The position numbers and the translations under genes are program-made. From Rhodothermia bacterium (GTDB lineage Bacteria; Bacteroidota; Rhodothermia; Balneolales; Balneolaceae): 64,000 nt of DNA. The notes beneath the pieces were generated by a model. The model ran no database searches. It worked only from the letters and a program-made list of their open reading frames with translations, and had not been told where the DNA came from. How positions within the stretch are numbered: the first letter of the stretch is position 1; each line of letters begins with the position of its first letter. Location: NCBI GenBank assembly GCA_030427885.1, contig JAUICM010000007.1, positions 1 to 64,000 on the forward strand, written 5' to 3'. Below are positions 34,602-42,135 of this stretch, in pieces.

Positions 34602-35111
34602 ATGAAATTAAATAGAACAAAAATATTATTAATTATATTCATCTTATTAAATGTTTATATGTTGTTTTTTACCATGAAAAATTCAATTGGTCTGGAAAAT
34701 ACTATTAGTGAATTGAGTCAAGATAAAGGCTATTATTTAGTGTTTGATTCTGACAAGTTTAAACAAAATTCAGAAATTAATTCTGATGTTAGTTTATTAT
34801 TATTTTTTCCAAAAAAATATTGTAGTGCTCAAATAGATATTGAATTACTATTTCTAAAGAGAATGTACGAAGAGTATCCAAATAAAATTATTCTTAATAA
34901 TAATTATACAGATTATAATATATCAACAATGATATATGAAAAAGGAATAAGAAAAACATCTGTAGACTATGTTAATACAGATTTGGAAGTGCCGGTCTTT
35001 TTTTTAGTACATGAAAATGGTAGTATTCTTTATCAATATATTTCTCAGTTTGATGATATTAAAGAGACTAATGATTTCTATAATAAAATGAGTTTAATTT
35101 TATCCTTATAG
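34602..35111 (+). CDS. membrane-anchored redoxin-like protein with one cysteine
   Basis: A 169-residue protein starting at ATG 34602, one base after the propeller stop. It has a single N-terminal anchor (ILLIIFILLNVYMLFF) and an exported domain whose SLLLFFPKKYCSAQIDIELLFLKRMYEEYPNKIIL resembles the start of thioredoxin-like folds, where a C-X2-C normally lies; here only one Cys is present. VPVFFLVHENGSILYQYI resembles the later cis-proline strand (EVPVFF). A redox or disulfide-handling role for the upstream cysteine peptide is an attractive inference, unproved. Very AT-rich. Confidence 0.68.
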   Translation: MKLNRTKILLIIFILLNVYMLFFTMKNSIGLENTISELSQDKGYYLVFDSDKFKQNSEINSDVSLLLFFPKKYCSAQIDIELLFLKRMYEEYPNKIILNNNYTDYNISTMIYEKGIRKTSVDYVNTDLEVPVFFLVHENGSILYQYISQFDDIKETNDFYNKMSLILSL

Positions 35112-35194
35112 AGAATTATAATAATCTTCAAGGATTTAATTATTGCCATATAAGCTTAAAAGTTGAAGAAGATATTTTGGATCTTATCAGGTAA

Positions 35195-35317
35195 ATGTTT
35201 TTTGTTATGTTAGATCAATATTTAGGAAGTAATGAAATAATCATAATTGTATTGATTATAATTACAGTACTTATTTCTCTTATTTTATTAAATAAAATAA
35301 GATCATCTAGTAATTAA
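35195..35317 (+). CDS. possible 40-residue single-TM membrane peptide
   Basis: A reading frame of 40 codons (start ATG 35195, second Met 35207) with one hydrophobic segment, EIIIIVLIIITVLISLILL, ending in the basic NKIRSSSN. It follows the redoxin-like gene by 83 bases in the same direction and has a weak CAGG upstream. It could be a real small membrane protein of the AT-rich island or chance in AT-rich DNA. Confidence 0.35.
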   Translation: MFFVMLDQYLGSNEIIIIVLIIITVLISLILLNKIRSSSN

Positions 35318-35552
35318 TTTGTGGGAAATCAATTCGAATTATTCGAATTTTAAATTCCTTAGGTAAGTATTCATAAACAATTTATTTCGGATGCCCTGGC
35401 TACCTGAAGTGGAATCACGCTGATCACTGAAAGTATAATATGTTCCGCGATCAGCAGCCTGATCTGCATCATCCGTGTTTGGATAATCACTCAGAGTTGA
35501 GTAAAAGCAGGAGCCTGGGAACGAGTTATAATTGACTCCCGGAAATCCAACA

Positions 35553-35580
35553 TTCAAAGTTCAAAGTTCAAAGTTCGACG
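35553..35580. repeat. 7-nt repeat array, unit TTCAAAG
   Basis: Three exact TTCAAAG units and one TTCGACG (35553-35580) lie just downstream of the DUF1569 gene. The rest of 35318-35596 shows a 72-codon minus-strand frame of unclear nature (35339-35557) and nothing else. Confidence 0.75.
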
Positions 35581-35596
35581 TCTTTATTCCAATGTT

Positions 35597-36055
35597 CTAC
35601 ACTCCAAACTGAGTGAGGTGATGATCGTGATGCTTGTACATGCTCCAGCCTCGCTCGTGGTGAGACATATATCCGAATAAAGGATGAGCGGGGTGAACAG
35701 CATCATGCTCGTGTTCCTTAAAAAATTCGAGTGAACTCAGGAAGCGTGCTTTTTCTGTCTCGAAATCTCTTTCTTCCGTTTGTTTGTACTGAGGGTGTGT
35801 TTGAAGGCTGTGCCGGTAAGGAACATCATTAACCACCATCTTCCGTATAAACCCCTTGATCAGTTTGATAAAGAAGGGAGTATGATCGAGAGTTTTAGTT
35901 CCATTCAGTACTTCCTGGATCTCAGCACAATGCGCCATCATTTGTCCGGCACTCATTTCTCCCCAATCCGGTTTTGTATCTGCATCCAGATTATTGATCC
36001 TTTCTACCATAGAGTGATAGACTTCATCATCATATAAGTTCTTTATTTCCACCAA
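35597..36055 (-). CDS. DUF1569 family protein (DinB-like fold)
   Basis: A 152-residue protein of the DUF1569 family, thought to adopt a DinB/YfiT-like four-helix bundle. TKPDWGEMSAGQMMAHCAEIQEVLNGTKTL carries the first metal-binding His (MAHC), and HPLFGYMSHHERGWSMYKHHDHHLTQFGV at the C terminus carries the remaining histidines (the family-typical HPLFGxLS...W...HxDHHLxQF motif). Members of the wider fold can be thiol- or metal-dependent transferases; the role here is unknown. Confidence 0.9.
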   Translation of the reverse strand: MVEIKNLYDDEVYHSMVERINNLDADTKPDWGEMSAGQMMAHCAEIQEVLNGTKTLDHTPFFIKLIKGFIRKMVVNDVPYRHSLQTHPQYKQTEERDFETEKARFLSSLEFFKEHEHDAVHPAHPLFGYMSHHERGWSMYKHHDHHLTQFGV

Positions 36056-36171
36056 ATACCTCGTAGCTCCATCAATTTTTGAAGATGAATATAGGGCAAG
36101 CTTCCAACATTCACACGGGAATATTTTTCACAGGCATATAGCTTACGGCACGATATTTGTATATTAGGCAC

Positions 36172-36756
36172 ATGATCAAAGTAAGAGATACCATAATATC
36201 GGACGATGTGGCCACAGCGAAGTTTGCCTGTGACCTCCCAAAATGTAAAGGGGCTTGCTGTGTGGTTGGGGATGCCGGTGCGCCCGTTGTTAAGAGTGAG
36301 ATACCCGTTTTGCACAAAGCATATCATGCACTCAAAGGTGAACTAAGGCCCGAATCTGTTGAAGTTGCAGAACGGGAAGGAGTGGTGATAGGAAGTGAAA
36401 AAGCCGGATACGAGATCTCCTGTGTAAATGAGGCTGAATGTATTTTTGTGAATTATGACGAGAATGAAGTTGCCTATTGTGCGATACAGAAAGCTTATTT
36501 CGAAGGACGCTTTGACTGGGAGAAGCCACTGAGTTGTCACTTGTTTCCGGTACGCCTGAAGAAGATCGCAGGGTTTGATTATGTGAATTTTGAATACGTT
36601 CCAAAACTTTGTTCCGCTGCATGCTCAAAAGGAGAAAAAGAAAATACCTATCTCGCAGAATTTCTGGAGCGTCCGCTGGTTAGAAGATATGGTCAGGATT
36701 GGTACGATGAATTTCTGGCCGCCTGTAATTATGTGAGGACACAGGAAAGTCGGTAG
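36172..36756 (+). CDS. DUF3109 family cysteine-rich protein
   Basis: A 194-residue DUF3109 protein. The ATG at 36172 gives MIKVRDTIISDDV, the usual N terminus; the frame also continues to a TTG at 36157, which I reject. The cysteine motif FACDLPKCKGACCVVGDAGAPV near residue 20, the later CVFVN-type segment (ISCVNEAECIFVN), CAIQKAYF, LSCHLFPVRL and CSAACSKGEK fit the YkgJ-like zinc/iron cluster family. Role unknown. The rpoN start codon follows directly after its stop codon, so the two are probably one operon. Confidence 0.9.
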   Translation: MIKVRDTIISDDVATAKFACDLPKCKGACCVVGDAGAPVVKSEIPVLHKAYHALKGELRPESVEVAEREGVVIGSEKAGYEISCVNEAECIFVNYDENEVAYCAIQKAYFEGRFDWEKPLSCHLFPVRLKKIAGFDYVNFEYVPKLCSAACSKGEKENTYLAEFLERPLVRRYGQDWYDEFLAACNYVRTQESR

Positions 36757-38259
36757 ATGTTAAAGAACCAGCAAAATATAAGTCAGAAGCTTCAGCAGAA
36801 TCTGCAGCAGAAGCTTTCACCTCAGCAGCTTCAATATATCAAGTTATTGCAGCTTCCAACCATTGGGCTGGAGCAGCGCATAAAAGAGGAGATGGAGCTT
36901 AATCCTGTACTGGAAGAAGTGGATGTTATGGAACAACAGCAGGAGAGGCTGGATCCGGAAGATGATCCTGTAGAGGAAAGGGAGGAAGCTCTTGAAAGCC
37001 TGGAAGAGCATGATGTGGACTGGGAAGAATTTGATGATAACACCGAGTTTGATGGAGAAAACTATTCCACTCCCGTAAATCCGGATATTGAGGAATGGCG
37101 TGACCTGCCGAATCCATACGAGGCCTCGATGCTGGAAGAACTGGAAGACCAGGTTTCATTATTGGATCTGAATGAGGAAGAAAAACTGGTGGCCGATCAG
37201 ATACTGGGTTCACTGGATGAGGACGGCTATTTCAGACGGGAACTGATCGCAGTGGCGGATAACATCGCGTTTAATCATGGGATCTACCTGGAAGAGGAAG
37301 ATGTGGAACGGATCCGTAAACAGATACAGTTGCTTGATCCGATTGGCATAGCTTCAACTGATCTTCAGGATTGTTTGCTGGTGCAATTGGAACAATCAGA
37401 TGAAGACCTGCCCGGACGAAACCTGGCTATTCGCATTATCAGAGATGCGTGGACCGCTTTCGAGAAAAAGCATTTCAGTAAGCTGGTACAACGTCTCAAT
37501 ACCGATGAGGAATCACTGAAAGAGGCATTTGAAGCCATCCGGCATATGGACCCCAGGCCCGGAGCTGTAAGTCATGGTTTGGAGGAAACAAATAATTTTA
37601 TAGAGCCGGATTTTGAAGTGTACTGGAAGGGAGCTCATCAGTCCGCGAACGGAAAAGGTGAGTTTGTGATTAATCTGAATCAACGCAATGCTCCTTCACT
37701 CAGGATATCTCCCGAATACAAGCAGATGTGGGATGAGATCAAGGCCCGGAAAGATAAACCTGATCCGCAAACACAGCAATTTATGAAGACCAAGATCGAT
37801 TCAGCTAATTGGTTCATAGAGTCGATCAAACAGCGCCAGCGTACCCTCATGAACACCATGAAGACTATTGTGGCGCTTCAGGAGGATTTCTTCAGATACG
37901 GAGACGGACTCAAGCCCATGATCCTGAAAGATGTGGCCGAACGTATCGGGATGGATATTTCCACCGTATCCCGGGTGGTGAATGGAAAATACGTACAGAC
38001 CAACTTCGGGGTATACGAGCTCAAATATTTCTTCAATGAAGGACTGGAAACAGATAGCGGGGAAGAAGTCTCGAATCGGGAAGTGAAGAACATCCTGCAG
38101 ACCATCATCGACAACGAAGACAAGAGAAACCCACTCAGTGATCAGGCATTGGCAGATATGTTGAATGAAAAGGGATATAAAGTAGCCCGCAGAACGGTAA
38201 GCAAATACCGGGAACAGCTGAACGAACCAGTGGCAAGGTTAAGGAAGCAGATTATTTGA
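36757..38259 (+). CDS. rpoN: RNA polymerase sigma-54 factor
   Basis: A 500-residue sigma-54. Region I is glutamine- and leucine-rich (QQNLQQKLSPQQLQYIKLLQLPTIGLEQRIKEEMELNPVLEE), the part contacted by bacterial enhancer-binding proteins. An acidic region II follows. Region III contains the core-binding part, the HTH (KDVAERIGMDISTVSRVVNGKYVQTNFGVYELKYFF) and the RpoN box (ARRTVSKYREQL) that reads the -24 element. It needs AAA+ activators, none of which are encoded in this window. It directly follows the DUF3109 gene with no gap. Confidence 0.96.
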   Translation: MLKNQQNISQKLQQNLQQKLSPQQLQYIKLLQLPTIGLEQRIKEEMELNPVLEEVDVMEQQQERLDPEDDPVEEREEALESLEEHDVDWEEFDDNTEFDGENYSTPVNPDIEEWRDLPNPYEASMLEELEDQVSLLDLNEEEKLVADQILGSLDEDGYFRRELIAVADNIAFNHGIYLEEEDVERIRKQIQLLDPIGIASTDLQDCLLVQLEQSDEDLPGRNLAIRIIRDAWTAFEKKHFSKLVQRLNTDEESLKEAFEAIRHMDPRPGAVSHGLEETNNFIEPDFEVYWKGAHQSANGKGEFVINLNQRNAPSLRISPEYKQMWDEIKARKDKPDPQTQQFMKTKIDSANWFIESIKQRQRTLMNTMKTIVALQEDFFRYGDGLKPMILKDVAERIGMDISTVSRVVNGKYVQTNFGVYELKYFFNEGLETDSGEEVSNREVKNILQTIIDNEDKRNPLSDQALADMLNEKGYKVARRTVSKYREQLNEPVARLRKQII

Positions 38260-38271
38260 TCGCTGATTTTG

Positions 38272-38353
38272 TTGTCATTTCGACCAGAGGGAGAAATCTA
38301 AAGTTCAGATTTTAAAGAGGTCTTTAGATTTCTCGTTAAACTCGAAATGACAA
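38272..38353. repeat. inverted-repeat element family D after rpoN
   Basis: Two nested perfect stems: TTGTCATTTCGA (38272-38283) with TCGAAATGACAA (38342-38353), and GAGAAATCTAAAG (38291-38303) with CTTTAGATTTCTC (38322-38334). The GTCATTTCGA-type ends are a known dispersed repeat style in Bacteroidota. It may also stabilise the 3' end of the rpoN message. Confidence 0.8.
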
Positions 38354-38369
38354 GATTTAGATTTATTCA

Positions 38370-38492
38370 GTCATCCTGAGGATACTTCTTCCCAGTGAGA
38401 TCCCAGTGGGAAAAGGGTCTTGCAAAAGGCAAACTCGATTATGCTTACTAAGTAGTTCATCGATAAGGTCCTTCGCTTTCGCTCAGGATGAC
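38370..38492. repeat. inverted-repeat element family A
   Basis: Perfect ends GTCATCCTGAG (38370-38380) and CTCAGGATGAC (38482-38492), interior 101 bp with a CCCAGTGAGATCCCAGTGGG direct repeat. Longer than the copy at 7988-8064 (77 bp). Confidence 0.82.
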
Positions 38493-38570
38493 CTAAAGTT
38501 GTATTGAATTAATCGATGAAAGAATTCGCTCGTACTCCCCAATCATTTTCTCTCTCACCGGTTTGCCTTT
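38493..38570 (-). pseudogene. 3' remnant of a paralogue of the 38882-39793 gene
   Basis: Read on the minus strand these 26 codons give KGKPVREKMIGEYERILSS and end with TAG. The intact neighbour ends KGKPVRDKLIGEYERVLAFVAS. Over 47 aligned bases (38524-38570 against 38904-38950) I count 36 matches. The remnant is bounded upstream by a stop and the family B repeat, so only the 3' end remains. Confidence 0.8.
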
Positions 38571-38576
38571 AATCTA

Positions 38577-38665
38577 GTTCCGTAGCTCTGCTGCGGAACA
38601 CTTCTTTGAGGCTCTGCCTCATCCCACAGAACCCATCTAGCGCAAACGTCCGCTTGTACAGCTAA
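38577..38665. repeat. composite repeat, family B end plus family C
   Basis: The family B end (38577-38598, core TAGCTCTGCTGCGGAA), a GAGGCTCTGCCTC hairpin (38608-38620) and a family C unit (GCAAACGTCCGCTTGTAC, 38642-38659). The same order occurs at 29098-29209. Confidence 0.75.
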
Positions 38666-38684
38666 TCTGGTTCCAAGGCATAGC

Positions 38685-38830
38685 CTATAAAAAAGGATTC
38701 CGAAAATTCTGTTCTTCCCGCTGAATGAAAGTGATGTATAGAATATCCTCCTCAATTCGGTAGAATATGCGACAAGGAGAAACGATCACTTCCCGGTACA
38801 TCGAAGTTTCAAGCTCTGGTATTTCCCTCC
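38685..38830 (-). pseudogene. C-terminal remnant of a ParE/RelE-type toxin
   Basis: About 48 codons read GREIPELETSMYREVIV then SPCRIFYRIEEDILYITFIQREEQNF on the minus strand, the C-terminal half of the RelE/ParE toxin fold (pattern GRxVPE, YRExIVxxYRIxYR, Ix-IxxxRR). The N-terminal half is missing and replaced by the perfect palindrome at 38825-38868. No antitoxin gene lies next to it. A frame of 62 codons that runs through the palindrome is not a natural start. Confidence 0.75.
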
Positions 38831-38868
38831 CCGTAAGGGCGTATGGCGATACGCCCTTACGGGGAGGG
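38825..38868. repeat. perfect 20-bp-arm palindrome
   Basis: Arms 38825-38844 and 38849-38868 are exact reverse complements (20 of 20; core CCGTAAGGGCGTAT), spaced by four bases. It abuts the toxin remnant exactly. The gene ending at 38882 follows 13 bases later, so it may also act as its transcription end, though it has no T-run. Confidence 0.9.
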
Positions 38869-38881
38869 TGCACCTGATAAA

Positions 38882-39793
38882 CTAAGAAGCAACAAACGCC
38901 AAAACCCGTTCATACTCCCCGATCAGCTTATCCCGAACCGGTTTGCCTTTTTCAAATATCAATTGCTGGGCTTCCTGATATTGCCTTCGGCCTTCTTCAG
39001 TTTCAATTTTGATAGGTTCTAATCCGTGATCCAGTAAATCGTAGGGGCTGGCTTTCATGTCAATGGTCCGTGCTTCGCAGGCCAACTCAAAAGCCTCGAG
39101 GATGATATCAGATGAGATCCACGGGTAGAGTTTGAAGGCCCATTTATAGAGATCCATATTGGAATGAATACATCCCGGCTGTTCCATATCTGAAAATACA
39201 TCCCGGGATAATTCAAACTTATTGAGTGGGACTGCATCAGGGGTAAAGAAACGGTAAGCATCAAAATGAGTACAGACCAGCGGCCGCGATTCCACGAATT
39301 CAGCTAAGTCACCGGGCTCCATGCGTAAAGGAACCTGTGCATGGCGAACGTCATCATTTTCCAGTTTATATACCATGGCCCATTCGTGCATTCCAAAACA
39401 TCCAAAAGACGGACGGCTGTTCTGAGTGTTTTTCAACATACCCAGGATCCATTTAAGCGATCGAACTCTCTTTTCAGGGAATAGCTTGTTATCGAGATAA
39501 GCGATGCCATCCTGTAATTTAAATTCACTTATCTCAGGGAGTGCTGATGCATCGGTGTATTCCATTCCGATTCCCAAACCGGGCGACCATCGTCTTAGTG
39601 CGGAGGGTCTGAAGGCATAATACTCGAACAGGAAATCCATTACCGGCTGCTTCTGCTGTCGGGACCGGGCATCCAGATAATCCGAGATCAGATGACCCAC
39701 TCTCTTTTCATGGAGAATTTTTCTTTCCATCCAATCGGACTCAGACAATGTAGTCTCGATAACTTCTGGTATTTCGGCTGTGTTTTGAAGCAT
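38882..39793 (-). CDS. conserved protein of a family annotated '3-methyladenine DNA glycosylase'
   Basis: A 303-residue protein whose conserved blocks I recognise from a mainly actinobacterial family: KQPVMDFLFEYYAFRPSALRRWSPG near the N terminus, then CFGMHEWAMVYKL, plus LVCTHFDAYRFFTPDAVPLNKFELSRDVFSDMEQPGCIHSNMDLYKWAFKLYPW and IDMKASPYDLLDHG. That family is often labelled 3-methyladenine DNA glycosylase, but it shows no resemblance I can see to AlkA or Tag, so the label is doubtful. Histidine- and cysteine-rich conserved blocks could bind a metal. A second, broken copy of its 3' end lies at 38493-38570. Confidence 0.82.
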   Translation of the reverse strand: MLQNTAEIPEVIETTLSESDWMERKILHEKRVGHLISDYLDARSRQQKQPVMDFLFEYYAFRPSALRRWSPGLGIGMEYTDASALPEISEFKLQDGIAYLDNKLFPEKRVRSLKWILGMLKNTQNSRPSFGCFGMHEWAMVYKLENDDVRHAQVPLRMEPGDLAEFVESRPLVCTHFDAYRFFTPDAVPLNKFELSRDVFSDMEQPGCIHSNMDLYKWAFKLYPWISSDIILEAFELACEARTIDMKASPYDLLDHGLEPIKIETEEGRRQYQEAQQLIFEKGKPVRDKLIGEYERVLAFVAS

Positions 39794-39809
39794 ACCTAAA
39801 GATAAAAAA

Positions 39810-39855
39810 AATTGACCTCCTCTGTTTCCTCCTTCTTAAGGAGGAGGACTCAATT
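39810..39855. repeat. hairpin repeat CCTCCTT/AAGGAGG
   Basis: AATTGA (39810-39815) and TCAATT (39850-39855) flank a CCTCCTTCTTAAGGAGG hairpin. Bases 39883-39904 (CCTCCTGATCCCGGGAGG) form a second hairpin. It lies in the divergent region between the 303-residue protein and the UbiA gene. Confidence 0.6.
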
Positions 39856-39919
39856 AACAGATTTTGTATAATGATCTGCGTTCCCTCCTGATCCCGGGAG
39901 GGGTCAGTGTAAGTTTATA

Positions 39920-40798
39920 ATGAATAATATTTCAATGGCGAAACAACTCTGGCACTTTGTTGTGCATCTCAGACTGCACTACCAGTTTTTTATCCTTTCA
40001 GGTGGATATTTGATGGGATCATTATTTGTACCAGATATCAACTGGGAGCAATTCTGGTTGCAGTTCCTGAATGTGCATGTGCTGCTATTTGGTGGGGCAA
40101 CAGCTTATAATTCCTACTGGGATAAAGACGAAGGTCCGATCGGTGGATTGAAATCACCACCTAAGATGACCAAATGGATGTGGACAGCCTCACTTTTGAT
40201 ACAGTTTGCAGGCTTGCTCTGGGCGTATCAAATCTCATTTTCTTATTTCATTATTTACGGGGTGAGTTTTGTGCTGTTCTGGCTGTATTCCACTCCTCAT
40301 GCACGATGGAAAGGGAAGCCTTTGCTGAGCCTGGTCGCCATAGGTTTCAGTACGGGTACTAATTCTTTTTTACTGGGATATCTGGCAGCGGGTGGTGAGA
40401 ATCTTGGTTTACAACAGGGTTTAACAGCCCTTGGTGTCGGACTGATCATTTTGAGTTTATATCCCGCATCACAGATTTATCAGATAAAAGAAGATGAGAA
40501 AAGGGGGGATGTTACCTTCGCAATGAAATACGGATTGAAGGCGGTACAATATTTCTATACCAGCCTGTTTCTTGTCGGGGTAATACTATTGACCATCTTC
40601 CTGTATCTGGAAATTGAAATATTGGGAATTATTTTTTGGGTGCTCTGTATGGTATCCTTTTCAGTTTTGTCATTCTTTATCTTCAGATTGAAAGGAAAAG
40701 AGGAAGAATACGGGGTGGTTATGAAGATCAAGTTTCTGGCCTCGTTCGGGTTCGTTGGTTTCATACTTGCAACATTGGTCATCAGCAATCTTATTTGA
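39920..40798 (+). CDS. UbiA-family prenyltransferase
   Basis: A 292-residue polytopic membrane protein of the UbiA superfamily (transfers a prenyl chain onto an aromatic or other acceptor). The first Asp-rich motif is in NSYWDKDEGPIGG, the second in YQIKEDEKRGDVTFAMKYG, with about eight membrane segments between and after. Acceptor and chain are not deducible; no menaquinone or haem genes are adjacent. The next gene starts 26 bases after its stop, so they probably share a transcript even though the functions seem unrelated. Confidence 0.87.
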   Translation: MNNISMAKQLWHFVVHLRLHYQFFILSGGYLMGSLFVPDINWEQFWLQFLNVHVLLFGGATAYNSYWDKDEGPIGGLKSPPKMTKWMWTASLLIQFAGLLWAYQISFSYFIIYGVSFVLFWLYSTPHARWKGKPLLSLVAIGFSTGTNSFLLGYLAAGGENLGLQQGLTALGVGLIILSLYPASQIYQIKEDEKRGDVTFAMKYGLKAVQYFYTSLFLVGVILLTIFLYLEIEILGIIFWVLCMVSFSVLSFFIFRLKGKEEEYGVVMKIKFLASFGFVGFILATLVISNLI

Positions 40799-40824
40799 GT
40801 CCTCATAGTTCGTATATTCAGGCT

Positions 40825-42009
40825 ATGAGTTCATTAGATCAATTTAAAAAGCATATCGCTCAAACCAGCGACTTCCCGATCGGACTGGAGATCAGTCATG
40901 CTGAAGGTCCATACATCCATACCACTGATGGGAAAAAATTCGTGGATTTCATCTCAGGAATAGCCGTCAGCAGCCTGGGACACCGACATCACAAAGTAAT
41001 AGAAGCGATCAAAGCACAGCTGGATAAACACCTGCATGTGATGGTGTATGGCGAATTTGTTCAACAGCCTCAGGTCGATTTTGCTGAGCTGCTGACAAGT
41101 ATTCTGCCGGATGCTCTTGATCAGGTCTACTTTGTGAATAGCGGAACGGAAGCCAACGAAGGAGCGCTCAAACTGGCAAAGAAACATACTGGTCGGTCAA
41201 AACTAATTGGATTTAAGAACAGCTACCATGGAGATACTCATGGTTCGCTAAGCGTGACGGGCAGAGATGTGTATCGGGATCCGTATCTGCCATTGCTGCC
41301 TGATGTTCATTTTCTGGAGTTCAACTCTGCTAAAAGCCTGGATCTGATCGATAAGGATACGGCGGCAGTGATCATGGAACCGATACAAGGGGAAGGAGGG
41401 ATCATTCCTGCCAATGAGGAATGGCTGAAAGAGATACGGAGACGTTGTTCTGAAAACGGAGTGCTTCTTATCTTTGATGAGATCCAATCCGGATTTGGCC
41501 GAACCGGCAAGATGTTTGCATTCGAACATTACGGAGTAGTACCTGATATTTTGTGTCTGGCTAAGGCCATGGCCGGAGGAATGCCGATGGGCGCATTTGT
41601 TTCTTCAACACAGATCTTTCAGGCATTCAAATATGATCCTCCATTGAATCATGTAACTACTTTTGGGGGACATCCGGTTAGTGCTGCTGCTGCTTATGCT
41701 AATCTCAGGGAATTGTTAAGTGGTGATTATCTCGAAAAAGCTACCTTCATCGAACAAAAGGCGAAAGGAATTCTGAAGGGCAAAGGTATTGTTGAAGTAA
41801 GAGGAAAAGGAGCCATGCTGGGACTTCAGCTGGAAAGTAAAATGCTGACTCAGGCTGTGGTTGAGGATTGTTTTACCAAAGGTTTATTACTTGGCTGGAC
41901 TCTTCATTCCGACACTTTAGTACGATTGGCACCGCCTCTTATTATCACTGAGGAGTTACTGGATGAGATTTTGGAAACAATCAGAGCTTCAGTGGCTAAG
42001 AATATTTAA
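40825..42009 (+). CDS. class III pyridoxal-phosphate aminotransferase
   Basis: A 394-residue aminotransferase (ornithine/GABA/acetylornithine type). I chose ATG 40825 ([13 protein letters not shown]): the frame is open much further upstream but through the end of the UbiA gene. Motifs: [44 protein letters not shown] (PLP phosphate loop), [29 protein letters not shown], and the Schiff-base Lys in [16 protein letters not shown] succinate-semialdehyde-type dehydrogenase follows 126 bases later, which makes 4-aminobutyrate a likely amino donor, though acetylornithine-type specificity cannot be excluded. Confidence 0.9.
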   Translation: MSSLDQFKKHIAQTSDFPIGLEISHAEGPYIHTTDGKKFVDFISGIAVSSLGHRHHKVIEAIKAQLDKHLHVMVYGEFVQQPQVDFAELLTSILPDALDQVYFVNSGTEANEGALKLAKKHTGRSKLIGFKNSYHGDTHGSLSVTGRDVYRDPYLPLLPDVHFLEFNSAKSLDLIDKDTAAVIMEPIQGEGGIIPANEEWLKEIRRRCSENGVLLIFDEIQSGFGRTGKMFAFEHYGVVPDILCLAKAMAGGMPMGAFVSSTQIFQAFKYDPPLNHVTTFGGHPVSAAAAYANLRELLSGDYLEKATFIEQKAKGILKGKGIVEVRGKGAMLGLQLESKMLTQAVVEDCFTKGLLLGWTLHSDTLVRLAPPLIITEELLDEILETIRASVAKNI

Positions 42010-42020
42010 AGATTATGAAT

Positions 42021-42104
42021 GTCATCCAGAGCAAAGCGATGGATCTGCACAAGTAAATAGTAGTTTAAAAAGTTTTGCAGGCTCATCACTTCGTTCTGAG
42101 TGAC
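42021..42104. repeat. inverted-repeat element family A, degenerate copy
   Basis: GTCATCCAGAGC (42021) at the left and GTTCTGAGTGAC (42093-42104) at the right. It separates the aminotransferase and dehydrogenase genes. Confidence 0.65.
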
Positions 42105-42135
42105 TTATACATTTAACCGTAAGTAATTCAAAGAA

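Noticed and set aside
35339-35557. 72-codon minus-strand frame between the AT-rich island and the DUF1569 gene
   Set aside because: No recognisable motif, no ribosome-binding site and start next to the TTCAAAG array. It might be a gene remnant, but I cannot support a call.
38260-38881. CRISPR-like array in the repeat cluster behind rpoN
   Set aside because: The repeats differ in sequence and length, have no regular spacers, and no cas gene is present in the window.
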